From Sporosarcina sp. NCCP-2222 (lineage in GTDB: Bacteria > Bacillota > Bacilli > Bacillales_A > Planococcaceae), in NCBI RefSeq assembly GCF_023168145.1, contig NZ_BQYK01000005.1, forward strand, positions 240,587 through 304,463: 63,877 bases of DNA, given 5' to 3'. Under the pieces are notes generated by a model. That model did no database searches. It was not told where the DNA came from and was given only the letters and a program-made list of their open reading frames with translations. Both the position numbers and the translations under genes were made by a program. Shown piece by piece: positions 1 through 8,261 of this stretch (within the stretch, counting starts at the first letter, position 1; each line of letters starts with the position of its first letter).

Positions 1-1375
1 CCAGCATTTCATTCGGATCATCATAGAGCCTGATGTCATAATCCATGCCTAGGTCGTTTTTGTTTGCAGTATTCCTGATTTGCAGCACATCGTCCAGCCA
101 TGCGATATAGCCATCCGAGCCGTCGCAGCGGAATTGGGATGTGAGTTCGCATGAAATGACTTCAGCGTTGTATTCTTTGGCATATTGCTTGATTAGATCT
201 ACGCTGCCAATATCGCTTAAGGTGACTTTTTGATTTTCATCTATAAAAAAGAGGGTGAACTTTGAACCTTTGATCAGCTCTTTCACCTGGTTTTCGCCTT
301 TATTCCTGTATAGGCCGGATTTTTCGTTCAGCCGATGTGCCTCATCAACAATCAGTGCATCAAATTCATTATCGCCTACTTCTGTAAAACTACCTGACCC
401 TTTGAACAGATTGTCAATATGGGATTTCTTAAAATCACCTTTCAGCTTTGTGGAATAGATATGCCTAGGTGCCGAGTTCTTTGTCACATACATGGAGACA
501 AGTCCTTGGTTAATAAGGTTGACCAGCAAATTAATTGCAAGGACTGACTTTCCGGTGCCCGGCCCTCCTTCCACAATCATGACATGCTTCTTATCCGTTT
601 TAACTGCTTCCAGGGCAAGTTGAAATGCCTCTTCATAAAACACCTTCTGCTCATCGATCATGATGAATTCATCGTTTCCTTTAAGCATATTATTTAATAC
701 GTCCTGTAGTGATTTGGACGGGCGTATACGGCCGTTTTCAATCTGATAGATTAAATGGTTCTGATCGCCTTTGCGGATATATTTCTTGATGAACGAGCGT
801 AATTTCTGGATTTCCCCTTTCGTGAAGACAGGAGCCTTATCGAGGTGATGCTGATATTGTTTGTTCGTCAACGGATCGTCTTCGGTTTTCCTGTAATTAT
901 GTAAGTAGGCACAGGGTTTTAGTTGGATCTCTTTCTCCTGAACATTTTCATTGAAATCCTCGATAAGCGCCGCATACGACCATGCCTGATAGGAGGGATG
1001 GGTCGTCTCCCTCACTGCGTTCCCCAGATACGTTCTGACAATCGCATCTCTCGTTGAGACTTTCTCTACTTCCTCCCATTGTTTGAGTTCTACGATGACG
1101 ACATTATCCTGATCGCCGTCATTCCCTGCAATTAAGAAATCGACACGTTTGGATGTATTGGGAATGTTGAACTCAATGGCTACCGCTGCGTCATTTGGGA
1201 TCTCATCATCTTGCATGACATTGGACATTTTTTGCAATGAATTCTCCCAAGAGCGAATTTCTGCTTTCGAGGTACGCCCAATCTTCTTCTGATATGAATT
1301 ATAAAGGCGATCAATAAGCAGTTCATTAACAACATCCCCGACGAATTGTTCCTTTGTGGACTCATAGATGATCAC
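1..1375 (-). CDS. DUF2075-type P-loop ATPase (C-terminus outside window)
   Basis: The gene reads leftwards and leaves the window, so its C-terminus is missing. A GTG at 1375-1373 behind an AGGTG ribosome binding site is the best start. The N-terminal part (about 130 residues) holds a nuclease-like patch with RVDFLIAG and VVIVELKQWE. A Walker A motif GGPGTGKS lies at 545-568 and a Walker B/DEAH motif (LIVDEAHRLN) around 326-355. This arrangement fits DUF2075 proteins, often annotated as helicase or ATP-binding domains and frequently found in accessory or defence regions. The exact function is not known; the nuclease-like reading of the N-terminus is inference. It faces away from the next gene and stands alone. 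Confidence 0.75.
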   Translation of the reverse strand, partial: MIIYESTKEQFVGDVVNELLIDRLYNSYQKKIGRTSKAEIRSWENSLQKMSNVMQDDEIPNDAAVAIEFNIPNTSKRVDFLIAGNDGDQDNVVIVELKQWEEVEKVSTRDAIVRTYLGNAVRETTHPSYQAWSYAALIEDFNENVQEKEIQLKPCAYLHNYRKTEDDPLTNKQYQHHLDKAPVFTKGEIQKLRSFIKKYIRKGDQNHLIYQIENGRIRPSKSLQDVLNNMLKGNDEFIMIDEQKVFYEEAFQLALEAVKTDKKHVMIVEGGPGTGKSVLAINLLVNLINQGLVSMYVTKNSAPRHIYSTKLKGDFKKSHIDNLFKGSGSFTEVGDNEFDALIVDEAHRLNEKSGLYRNKGENQVKELIKGSKFTLFFIDENQKVTLSDIGSVDLIKQYAKEYNAEVISCELTSQFRCDGSDGYIAWLDDVLQIRNTANKNDLGMDYDIRLYDDPNEML

Positions 1376-1959
1376 AGTTACACACCTGCTTTGTAGTAGA
1401 ATAATTTGACATGAAGAATAGATTCTAAGATTTAAGTAAATTAGATAGTCCCATTGTCTTATATTTCCACATGATTCGCAAGCTCCTTAGCAAAACGCAT
1501 CTATTCTATAAATAGAAGTAAAGGACCCTATAATCGATTAACAATTTTCAGCATCCTTTCTCACTATTTCATTTTCCCCACTTCCCCAAAATAACAAGGA
1601 AACACCACCTCCTGCTCCTGGCCATGCGATGCCTGCCAGGAGCTTCTCAATACAGGGACACGTCCATCTTGGGGATGCCATCAAGAAAGCGCTAGGCAAG
1701 CTCATGGCAGATCTTTAGTAGACAGCGTGGTTTGGCGAAAAAGGATACTTGGATAGAAAATATTTTACCAGTCACGACAAAAACACCTATTACAAGTGGT
1801 CGATTGTACGAAAGTTCGGTGTTCAACCACTTGTAAATAGGTATTAGTAAGAATGATGGATTCTAAAATGATTCACTTGGCAATCATTCGTGTCTGTCGT
1901 GTATAATTTGTGGTAATTAATTCGACCTTATTTTATTGATGAAGATAGGAGGTAATTAA
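1376..1959. other. Gene-free stretch with an imperfect inverted repeat
   Basis: No convincing gene lies here. An imperfect inverted repeat at 1785-1843 pairs ACCTATTACAAGTGGT with ACCACTTGTAAATAGGT around a 25-base loop. It lies between two divergent genes, so it is not an obvious terminator. Around 1650-1720 a short plus-strand stretch reads like the tail of a decayed gene (GHVHLGDAIKKALGKLMADL, then stop), but no start or family could be assigned. Confidence 0.4.
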
Positions 1960-2322
1960 ATGAAATTATACTGCAAAACTTGCGGTGTTGCTGTTACGAA
2001 TGACTTGCAGGAAATGACGGATATTTCCGGACTAGATCGAGATGCATCTGGCAAAGACTATTTGCCGAGAGGGGTTTACTCCTTCACAGACAAGGTACTT
2101 CCTCATATGAAGAGCACAGAAATTGTTGTAAACAATCATGACGTGATTAATTGCAACTACCATTGGGATCAAAGCCGATTAAATGGTTGTTGTGGCCAGG
2201 ATGGTTGTGATGGTCTTAACCGAGTATGTATGAACGGTCATGAGGTCGGGACAGAACGTTCAGATTGCTGGACATATCATTTCACCTCCTTTGACCCTGA
2301 AGTCGTGGAGATGATTGATTGA
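1960..2322 (+). CDS. Small cysteine-rich hypothetical protein
   Basis: A 120-residue protein with a good ribosome binding site (AGGAGG, about 7 bases before the ATG). It opens with CKTC at residues 5-8, and the second half carries CCGQDGC, a later VC, and C near the end. Two cysteine clusters of this kind suggest a zinc-ribbon-like fold, but that is inference from spacing only. No signal peptide or membrane segment is visible, so a cytoplasmic protein is likely. I do not recognise the family. It is monocistronic and followed by a strong terminator at 2453-2503. Confidence 0.7.
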   Translation: MKLYCKTCGVAVTNDLQEMTDISGLDRDASGKDYLPRGVYSFTDKVLPHMKSTEIVVNNHDVINCNYHWDQSRLNGCCGQDGCDGLNRVCMNGHEVGTERSDCWTYHFTSFDPEVVEMID

Positions 2323-2452
2323 TCAAGTTTCCCTGAAAATACCGCATGGCGAGCGATTGGCAAGCTGTGAGTATTTTTGTGAAAAGTAACTATCCTGCTT
2401 ACTTGCGCGTTAGCGTAGGGTGGTTACTAAATCGTCCTTTTCACCAACAAAA

Positions 2453-2503
2453 AAGTAACCCCCCACTACCTTTGGCGAGGAATTTAGTGGGGGTTACTCT
2501 TTT
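2453..2503 (+). terminator. Rho-independent terminator
   Basis: Arms AGTAACCCCC and GGGGGTTACT with CACTA/TAGTG inside, followed by CTTTT. It most likely ends the 1960-2322 transcript. Confidence 0.7.
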
Positions 2504-2611
2504 CAAGGAAAAAATCTCAACAATCCTAATGGAACCGCTCTTCATGCGGCTGTGACTGTAATTAGCTAAACATTTCGCAGAAATCCAGCTTTTCTTATCC
2601 TACGCTAAATC

Positions 2612-4552
2612 TCAAAACGCCCCAGCACCCCCGCCACCGCCTGATCCGCTGCCACCACTACCGCCAGAGCTTCCGCCAGTTCCCGAGGACGAGTGCATGT
2701 GGATGTAGTAATAATGATGCGTGTAGTGAAACGCGGTCAGCAGTTCAGTCAGGTGGACGGTCATTGGTGGTAGCGAGGCCAAGTCCTCCGGCACGTTCTT
2801 CGTGTACTTTATAAAGAGTGGGGTGAACAGGCCGAGGGAAATGGCATGCTCATACCACTTATCCGCCAAGTACCTGCTTTGGAAGTCAAACTCTCCTGAC
2901 TTGACTTCCTTCTTGAACGCTTTGGCACCTTTATAATACGGAGCCGCTTTCCGTTTTATATCACGGAGCGGCAGCAGTAATGCCGTTATGGATAGTAGTA
3001 TGGTGCCGATGGCGAACAATGCGTACACGTCGTCCGTGCTTCCTGATAATCCTTCCATGCAAATAATTCCCCACACAAAATAGAGCGGCAGCGCAATTCG
3101 CCAGTTTCGCTTCACCCGCAAAACGATAGATCCTGCTATTACAAGAAGGAGCAGGACACCTATGTCCGACGTGTCTTCGTTGAGCATCCAGAGATTCAAA
3201 CATGCAAAGGCGAACCACAAAGGAACGCCGAGCAGCATAAGATACTTGCGCACGGGATTGGGGGCAACATACGTCATGACGTCCGGGTCTTTTTGCACGA
3301 TCTTCTGCCACTCCTTGAAACGCTTTATGAGCTGTTTGGACCGACTGGAATAATCCGATTCGAGCCGCCAATTCTTGTCGAGCTGTTGTTTTGTAAGGAA
3401 CGGGAATTGATCCAATGAAAAAGCGAGTGTCCCCTCCGCATCCTTCTCAAACAGCCAATCAATCATGTCTTTTTCATAGTCGTTCAGCGAACTTGTATCC
3501 TTCACTACTTTGAACCGGAATGTGTAATCCGGAGCATTGTCATCACTTCTGTAGATGGCGTTTGACGGAACCTTCTCCATCGTGACAATCCCTTTTTGGC
3601 GAAGTCGCAACAAAGCCGCAGAAATGGTGGCGGGTTTGATTTTTCCTTTTCCTTCGATTAGCGACAGAAGAAACGAGTCTATCTCTTCTAGTTGATGGAT
3701 CCGCGGATTTGATATAAATAGCCGGTACAGACGCCGTGGGTACAGAATAGCGATGAGGAATAGGAAAAGTGCAGTTCCCAAGAAGATGATGTTAAGTCCT
3801 CTGACCGTTGGAAGTGCTTTTTCTCTTTTCATCATCCAATTTGCATAAGCGGCCTCCTCCGCCGCAAACTCTGCTAACATTGGCTCGTCACGGGTATAGG
3901 GGGCATTCTTCAAGAATGTATCAGGGAATAAAAATCGGATTTCCACCTTGCCGTAGGCTTCCAATTCATCTGTCGTATAGACGAATCCTCTTGCATCGGA
4001 TTTTGATAATTTGCCTGTGAAGCTGTGAAGATACGCCTTCCCTGCCAATGTCGCATCCCGATCTCCAGATAACAGGAATCGAATGCGAAGATTGTGTATA
4101 TCCGTATCGTTCAGATCGTCAAAGAAGCGCCAATACAGTTGCCCGGTGTCTTGATATTTTTTGGCGGCCCCGCTGATCAAATAACGATAAAACACTTTCT
4201 TCTGTTCATTCTCGGAAGGGGTATGGATTTTGAACGTCAAATCCTTCCGCTCCACTTGTAACGGTGCGAAGGTGCTATTGTCATAATCCGCTAGGTCTGT
4301 ATCCATCGGTGCAAGATAGCCTTCAAAATACTGAACTCCCGCGTGGTTTTCGTTCCCGATCGTTCGCGTAGTTCCATTAAATGCTCCTGAAAAGGTATAT
4401 GTGAATAATTCTTCAACGTACAGATCACCATTATCCAACACATATGCGTTGATATCGACCTGATCGATTGAAAATGATTTCGCGCTTGCAAACGGTGATC
4501 GGACGATTGTCAATAAAAGAAGCAGACCTATTACGCAAACTACTTTCTTCAA
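2612..4552 (-). CDS. DUF2207-family membrane protein with glycine-rich tail
   Basis: A 646-residue envelope protein. Residues 1-24 form a signal peptide ending ASA. The N-terminal outer domain (about 25-240) has the DUF2207 pattern, with an early VEELFTYTFSG and the G-T-T-R-T-I segment. A membrane helix follows near 250-270, then a cytoplasmic region, then a cluster of helices around 435-535. The extreme C-terminus is almost pure Gly/Ser (about 30 residues), ending GGGGGAGAF, as is typical of this family (YciQ-like in other bacteria). Its molecular role is not established. An ECF-type promoter at 4590-4616 lies 38 bases upstream, so control by an envelope-stress sigma factor is likely. It is monocistronic. 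Confidence 0.85.
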   Translation of the reverse strand: MKKVVCVIGLLLLLTIVRSPFASAKSFSIDQVDINAYVLDNGDLYVEELFTYTFSGAFNGTTRTIGNENHAGVQYFEGYLAPMDTDLADYDNSTFAPLQVERKDLTFKIHTPSENEQKKVFYRYLISGAAKKYQDTGQLYWRFFDDLNDTDIHNLRIRFLLSGDRDATLAGKAYLHSFTGKLSKSDARGFVYTTDELEAYGKVEIRFLFPDTFLKNAPYTRDEPMLAEFAAEEAAYANWMMKREKALPTVRGLNIIFLGTALFLFLIAILYPRRLYRLFISNPRIHQLEEIDSFLLSLIEGKGKIKPATISAALLRLRQKGIVTMEKVPSNAIYRSDDNAPDYTFRFKVVKDTSSLNDYEKDMIDWLFEKDAEGTLAFSLDQFPFLTKQQLDKNWRLESDYSSRSKQLIKRFKEWQKIVQKDPDVMTYVAPNPVRKYLMLLGVPLWFAFACLNLWMLNEDTSDIGVLLLLVIAGSIVLRVKRNWRIALPLYFVWGIICMEGLSGSTDDVYALFAIGTILLSITALLLPLRDIKRKAAPYYKGAKAFKKEVKSGEFDFQSRYLADKWYEHAISLGLFTPLFIKYTKNVPEDLASLPPMTVHLTELLTAFHYTHHYYYIHMHSSSGTGGSSGGSGGSGSGGGGGAGAF

Positions 4553-4589
4553 TTCATCTCCTCCTCCCCCGCTCTGCCTTTACTTTTCA

Positions 4590-4616
4590 TACGAGACAAC
4601 AAGCATCATAGTTTCA
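4590..4616 (-). promoter_or_regulatory. Candidate ECF sigma promoter before the DUF2207 gene
   Basis: On the minus strand TGAAAC (4616-4611) and CGTA (4593-4590) are separated by 17 bases, close to the SigW/SigX pattern TGAAAC-N16/17-CGTA. It lies 38 bases before the start codon. Confidence 0.55.
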
Positions 4617-4793
4617 TTAATTCTTGAACACTCTTTACTGCACGACAAGACAACTGAGTCGTTCCTATTCTTATGTATTTTTGCCGGTCAGCCACACGTC
4701 AGGAGGCGGAATACGTATTGTCTTTCATATAGTAAACGTCTAAGATAGAGATATCAGTAAATGTTTCCAATATTTTTAAAAAGGGGCGCAGTC

Positions 4794-5591
4794 ATGAAGA
4801 TCTTCACCTTATTATCCGTTCTTCTCCTATGCGTGGGTTGCAGCACAGTTTCAGATAAATCTTCGGAAGTAACTATAGATATGCTACCGCCTTCGAACAT
4901 AACTGGAAACTTAGTGAAAGAAGTGTCTTTCGATGATGGCAAGGGGTCTGGCGGAGCGATTACAGATAACGTCAACATTCGTACTATTACGTTAGAAAAA
5001 GATGAGCACGTCGAGCATATTCATATCGGTTTTACGCAGCGAAGTGATGCGTCAACTCAGAAACCACAGCTCGTTGCCCCTTATTTCAATGTGAACGTAC
5101 AAGAAAATCCGTACACCATGTCTTTTACCATGCACGGCGTACGGGCGTTTGACGCTAGGGATTTTACAGCTTTACAGAAAAGTGATTTGGTTGAAGATGC
5201 CTATTGGGTTATGACGCACGATGACTCGGCTTGGCGTTTTGTGATTGTGTTCAACTCGCCTGTCCATTATCAGATCCACGAATATGCAGATCCGGCAGAA
5301 GTGGTTGTAAGTATTCTGCCGCTGCCTTTTGAAGAAAAGAACGATCCTTTTTATACGATTCGGACGGACGCCTATCCACTCGGACATGAACTTGGCAATA
5401 TGGAAGAGAGGGTCTATGAAGAAGAAGGGATCCGCTACTTGCGTGAAAGCGGTGATCCTTTTAATACAGAGGAGAGCAGCTTTTATATGGAGCTGGGTAC
5501 TTATGAAACAATTGAAGAGGCTGAAGCAAAGCTTGCTTCCTTCCAAACGATTTTTGAACACGACTTCCCTGTTTTTATTGAAGAAAAATGA
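4794..5591 (+). CDS. Hypothetical lipoprotein with possible C-terminal SPOR-like segment
   Basis: A 265-residue lipoprotein. The ATG at 4794 is preferred to the earlier in-frame ATG at 4761, because AGGGG lies just before it and the protein then starts with a clean lipoprotein signal (LLLCVGC, cysteine near residue 15). The middle part is beta-rich, and a segment around YWVMTHDDSAWRFVIVF resembles AMIN-type folds. The last 35 residues (YMELGTYETIEEAEAKLASF) look like a SPOR-type repeat, which could bind peptidoglycan. Both readings are inference. A terminator with the CCAGGTTC hairpin follows at 5613-5655. Confidence 0.7.
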   Translation: MKIFTLLSVLLLCVGCSTVSDKSSEVTIDMLPPSNITGNLVKEVSFDDGKGSGGAITDNVNIRTITLEKDEHVEHIHIGFTQRSDASTQKPQLVAPYFNVNVQENPYTMSFTMHGVRAFDARDFTALQKSDLVEDAYWVMTHDDSAWRFVIVFNSPVHYQIHEYADPAEVVVSILPLPFEEKNDPFYTIRTDAYPLGHELGNMEERVYEEEGIRYLRESGDPFNTEESSFYMELGTYETIEEAEAKLASFQTIFEHDFPVFIEEK

Positions 5592-5612
5592 ATCCCCCAG
5601 CTTGCCAGCAGG

Positions 5613-5655
5613 AAAAGTGCCAGGTTCTTTTGTTTCTTAAGAACCTGGCACTTTT
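5613..5655 (+). terminator. Hairpin of the GTGCCAGGTTC family
   Basis: Perfect 15-base arms AAAAGTGCCAGGTTC (5613-5627) and GAACCTGGCACTTTT (5641-5655). It ends the lipoprotein gene and is probably bidirectional. A related hairpin lies at 12869-12894. Confidence 0.7.
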
Positions 5656-5671
5656 GATGACCGAAATTCCG

Positions 5672-5788
5672 TTACCGACCGATTTTCTTAATATCCTTAT
5701 TCAGTTGTTCAACGTTTTCCCTTTTTGCATTCGACTTATTTTCATTTGAATTAACATGAATGTTTTTGGCACATGTACCCGTATACAA
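5672..5788 (-). CDS. Possible 38-residue hydrophilic peptide
   Basis: A short open frame directly downstream of the anti-sigma gene, from a TTG at 5788 to a TAA at 5672. It is rich in Asn, Lys and Glu (HVNSNENKSNAKRENVEQ) and ends KDIKKIGR. Composition is that of real small soluble proteins rather than random sequence, but the ribosome binding site is poor, so this may be a gene remnant. No family was recognised. Confidence 0.3.
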   Translation of the reverse strand: MYTGTCAKNIHVNSNENKSNAKRENVEQLNKDIKKIGR

Positions 5789-5804
5789 GCCTTCAAGGTC
5801 TCCG

Positions 5805-7082
5805 CTACTCCCCCAAAATCTCAACCACCTCATCAACCGGCTTCATATGATGCATCCCTTTAACACTCAACGTATCCGGCACAACATCAGTCGAGAACAA
5901 CAACGTCCGTTCCTTAACCATCCTTCCATCGTCAAGTTCCTTATAATCTTGCCGGATTGTCGTTTTCAGAGGAACCTCCCCTCCCTCGCCCTCAATCGTT
6001 ACGCCGTCCAAGAGGACATCTACGTCAGAGGCGATCGTAATTTGGACGCCTTCTTCCGTTTTCTTCACGCCGTTTACCCATAGATCTTCTCCTTTCAATT
6101 GAAAGGCTTGATCTTGAATTGGGTGTAGCGGAATGGTTTCGTCGACTTTTGTGTAGCCGACGAATTCCTTGACGACGAGTTCTAAGGAATCGACTTTCTT
6201 TGGCAGCGCATCGAAACTAATTTCAAATTTGGTGCCGCCTATGGAAGAGTGCGTTCCGGTACCTATTTGTGGTACTTCTTTTCCGTTGGCACGCAGGACC
6301 ACTTGTTCAAACGGGAGTTGCACCCGGTCGAGATTTTCGACGTTCACTGTTCCTTTAATGATGGTGATCGTCGGGGTGGCCGTGATGGTTTTAAAGGTGA
6401 TGGTTCCTTTATCGACTTTGACTTTCTTCATTAACTTTTGTTTGATTTCGGTTTGCATGGCTTGGTTCGGATCATATGGGAATGTGATTTTGCTCGTTAC
6501 CCATTGGCCGTCATCCGTCGATTTCTCCACTTCCAAGGTCAGTTTCTTTGCAAATGGGCTGACCGGATCGAAAGTAAGTTGGCCTTTAATTTCGGATTTC
6601 TCTTCATTGAAGTTCGACATGCCAGCACCCTTGTTGGAGTCCGTTAAGAAGCCCGTAATTTTCCCAAAGGAGATGTCGTGCTCCATGTCTTTGACGTTTG
6701 AAAGCGTATAATAGAGAATTAATTGATTCGCGTCTGTCATAATGCCATCGATTTTCAACGTTGTGCCGTCCTCGAACTGCACCTGTTCTCCGATCGTCTG
6801 CCCCATTCCTTTGTCATTCAGTTCGGCCAGCGTGCCGCTCATGAGTTCATCAAAGCCTATGATTTTCTTTCCGTAATAGGCCAATCCATTGTAGTTATAG
6901 CCAATGAGACAGACAAGCAGGAACGCGGCTACTGCCATAGGCCATTTGGGTTTCGGCTTCTTTTGGACAGGAGCGGGAGCTGCTTCTAATGCCTGCCAGA
7001 GCCGTCCTCCCAATTCGGGCGGCGCCGTTACCGATTCCATCCGCTGTTTTTCTTCCTTTAATCGTTTTTCGATTTCATTCAT
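5805..7082 (-). CDS. Anti-sigma factor, DUF4179/DUF5643-type
   Basis: A 425-residue single-pass membrane protein. The ATG at 7082 is chosen over the GTG at 7091 because AGGGG sits 8 bases before it. It overlaps the end of the sigma gene by 8 bases, the usual sign of translational coupling. Residues 1-45 are cytoplasmic (MNEIEKRLKEE start), one membrane helix lies near 48-65 (WPMAVAAFLLVCLIGY), and the rest is a large extracellular beta-rich region with the DUF4179 pattern. By family and position it should hold the partner sigma factor inactive until an envelope signal arrives. What it senses cannot be read from sequence. Confidence 0.8.
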   Translation of the reverse strand: MNEIEKRLKEEKQRMESVTAPPELGGRLWQALEAAPAPVQKKPKPKWPMAVAAFLLVCLIGYNYNGLAYYGKKIIGFDELMSGTLAELNDKGMGQTIGEQVQFEDGTTLKIDGIMTDANQLILYYTLSNVKDMEHDISFGKITGFLTDSNKGAGMSNFNEEKSEIKGQLTFDPVSPFAKKLTLEVEKSTDDGQWVTSKITFPYDPNQAMQTEIKQKLMKKVKVDKGTITFKTITATPTITIIKGTVNVENLDRVQLPFEQVVLRANGKEVPQIGTGTHSSIGGTKFEISFDALPKKVDSLELVVKEFVGYTKVDETIPLHPIQDQAFQLKGEDLWVNGVKKTEEGVQITIASDVDVLLDGVTIEGEGGEVPLKTTIRQDYKELDDGRMVKERTLLFSTDVVPDTLSVKGMHHMKPVDEVVEILGE

Positions 7083-7602
7083 GGGTCTCACCCCTATACT
7101 GGTCTCTTATTTTCTTCAACCCTTGAAAGATCCTCGACTTCACAGTTCCAATCGACACATTCGTCATGCCCGCAATTGTTTCGTAGTCCAGGTCATGAAA
7201 GTATTTCAATTCGATTGCTTCTTTCTGATAATCATTCACTAGCAGCAGCATCTCCTGCAGTTCCATACGCTGTTCCTTTTGCTCGTACGGATTATGTACA
7301 TCTGCAGGTGCGGGCTCCCACTCATCCATGAGCACTACTTTCTGCTGTTTCTTCAGCATTTGCTTACAGCGATTCACCAAGATGGTTTTGCTCCAGCTAT
7401 AGAACGCCTCTTCCTTTTTCAACTGGCCCATATTTGTATATAAGCTGACAATCATCTCTTCCATTGCATCCATGGCATCATGGGCGTTCCCCATATAGGA
7501 CAGGGCGAGTCGATAATAGTCATCCTGCTGCGCCATAATCAGCTCCAGCAACGCTTTTTTGTTCCCTTTTTTCGCTTTCCTCACTAACTGAACAACCTTC
7601 AC
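7075..7602 (-). CDS. ECF-type RNA polymerase sigma factor
   Basis: 175 residues, normal length for an ECF sigma factor. Region 2 lies around 25-85 (DYYRLALSYMGNAHDAMDAM, then FYSWSKTILVNRCK) and region 4 around 120-170 (LKYFHDLDYETIAGMTNVSI, then GTVKSRIFQGLKKIRD). The linker is acidic and Pro-rich. It is cotranscribed with the anti-sigma gene downstream. Upstream on the same strand, TGAACT at 7649-7644 followed by TGACTC is only a weak ECF-like promoter, so autoregulation is possible but not shown. It is a candidate reader of the TGAAAC/CGTC promoters at 4590, 10903 and 20265. Confidence 0.88.
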   Translation of the reverse strand: MKVVQLVRKAKKGNKKALLELIMAQQDDYYRLALSYMGNAHDAMDAMEEMIVSLYTNMGQLKKEEAFYSWSKTILVNRCKQMLKKQQKVVLMDEWEPAPADVHNPYEQKEQRMELQEMLLLVNDYQKEAIELKYFHDLDYETIAGMTNVSIGTVKSRIFQGLKKIRDQYRGETHE

Positions 7603-7892
7603 GATCTCACCTCTCCCCTATAAGAGTCAGCACGCCGCTGAAAAGTTCATTTTTGTTTTGAAATTAATAATGCGACTTCACATAGTACTTTAATATTACA
7701 ATTTCCAACTAAGTAAGATACGTTTTTGGTATACCATACGTACAGAATTAGTTACATATATGCCTCTATGTATGAAGCATCTTTTCTATATTAAAGAAAC
7801 AGACCTTTCCATACATTCAAAATAGTTGTATAATATAATGCTAGGCAGGCAATCAAAGAAACCAATAAATTTAACAGGGAGTGATTCACTAA

Positions 7893-8141
7893 TTGAAAAA
7901 CCTTAGTAACAATCGCTTTAAAGCTAGTTACCTTGAAAAATTAGTCCAATTATCATTCGTATTCTTCTTAATCCAATTAAGCTTAACGAGTGTATTTGTA
8001 TATCTGGAACCAAAACTGTATGCCAGTTTTCATGGATTTCATTTTATTAGGAACGCTTTGTTATTTTTGCTTGCTTCCTTTTTAATATTTTTATCCGTTC
8101 TACTGCTATTTCACTTTACTAAAAAGGATTACAAAGAGTAA
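7893..8141 (+). CDS. Small two-helix membrane protein
   Basis: 82 residues with a TTG start behind GGGAGTG. Two hydrophobic helices are visible, about 17-38 and 52-73, with a basic C-terminus (FTKKDYKE). A TATAAT box at 7829-7834 could be its -10 element. No family was recognised. It is followed by a good terminator at 8204-8241 and faces the SLH gene end-on. Confidence 0.55.
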   Translation: MKNLSNNRFKASYLEKLVQLSFVFFLIQLSLTSVFVYLEPKLYASFHGFHFIRNALLFLLASFLIFLSVLLLFHFTKKDYKE

Positions 8142-8203
8142 TATTTATCAACAGCAACGATGATTTTCTAAACCGTTTCGCTTCTCATATCTATGCTAAA
8201 GAA

Positions 8204-8241
8204 AAAACATCAGGCACCTGTAAATAGGTTCCTGATGTTTT
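8204..8241. terminator. Bidirectional terminator
   Basis: Arms AAAACATCAGG (8204-8214) and CCTGATGTTTT (8231-8241) with an extra ACCT/AGGT pair inside. The A and T flanks let it serve both the small plus-strand gene and the SLH gene arriving from the right. Confidence 0.75.
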
Positions 8242-8261
8242 AAGGTTATCTTGCTCTTATC

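Noticed and set aside
2346..2555. 69-residue plus-strand ORF
   Set aside because: It runs through the terminator hairpin at 2453-2503, has no ribosome binding site and has no protein-like composition.
2961..3371. 136-residue minus-strand ORF
   Set aside because: Lies wholly inside the DUF2207 gene in another frame; a shadow.
6169..6711. 180-residue plus-strand ORF opposite the anti-sigma gene
   Set aside because: Antisense to a clear coding frame, no ribosome binding site.
7624..7649. ECF autoregulatory promoter before the first sigma gene
   Set aside because: TGAACT is followed by TGACTC at 14 bases, not the TGAAAC-N16-CGTC found elsewhere; too weak to call.
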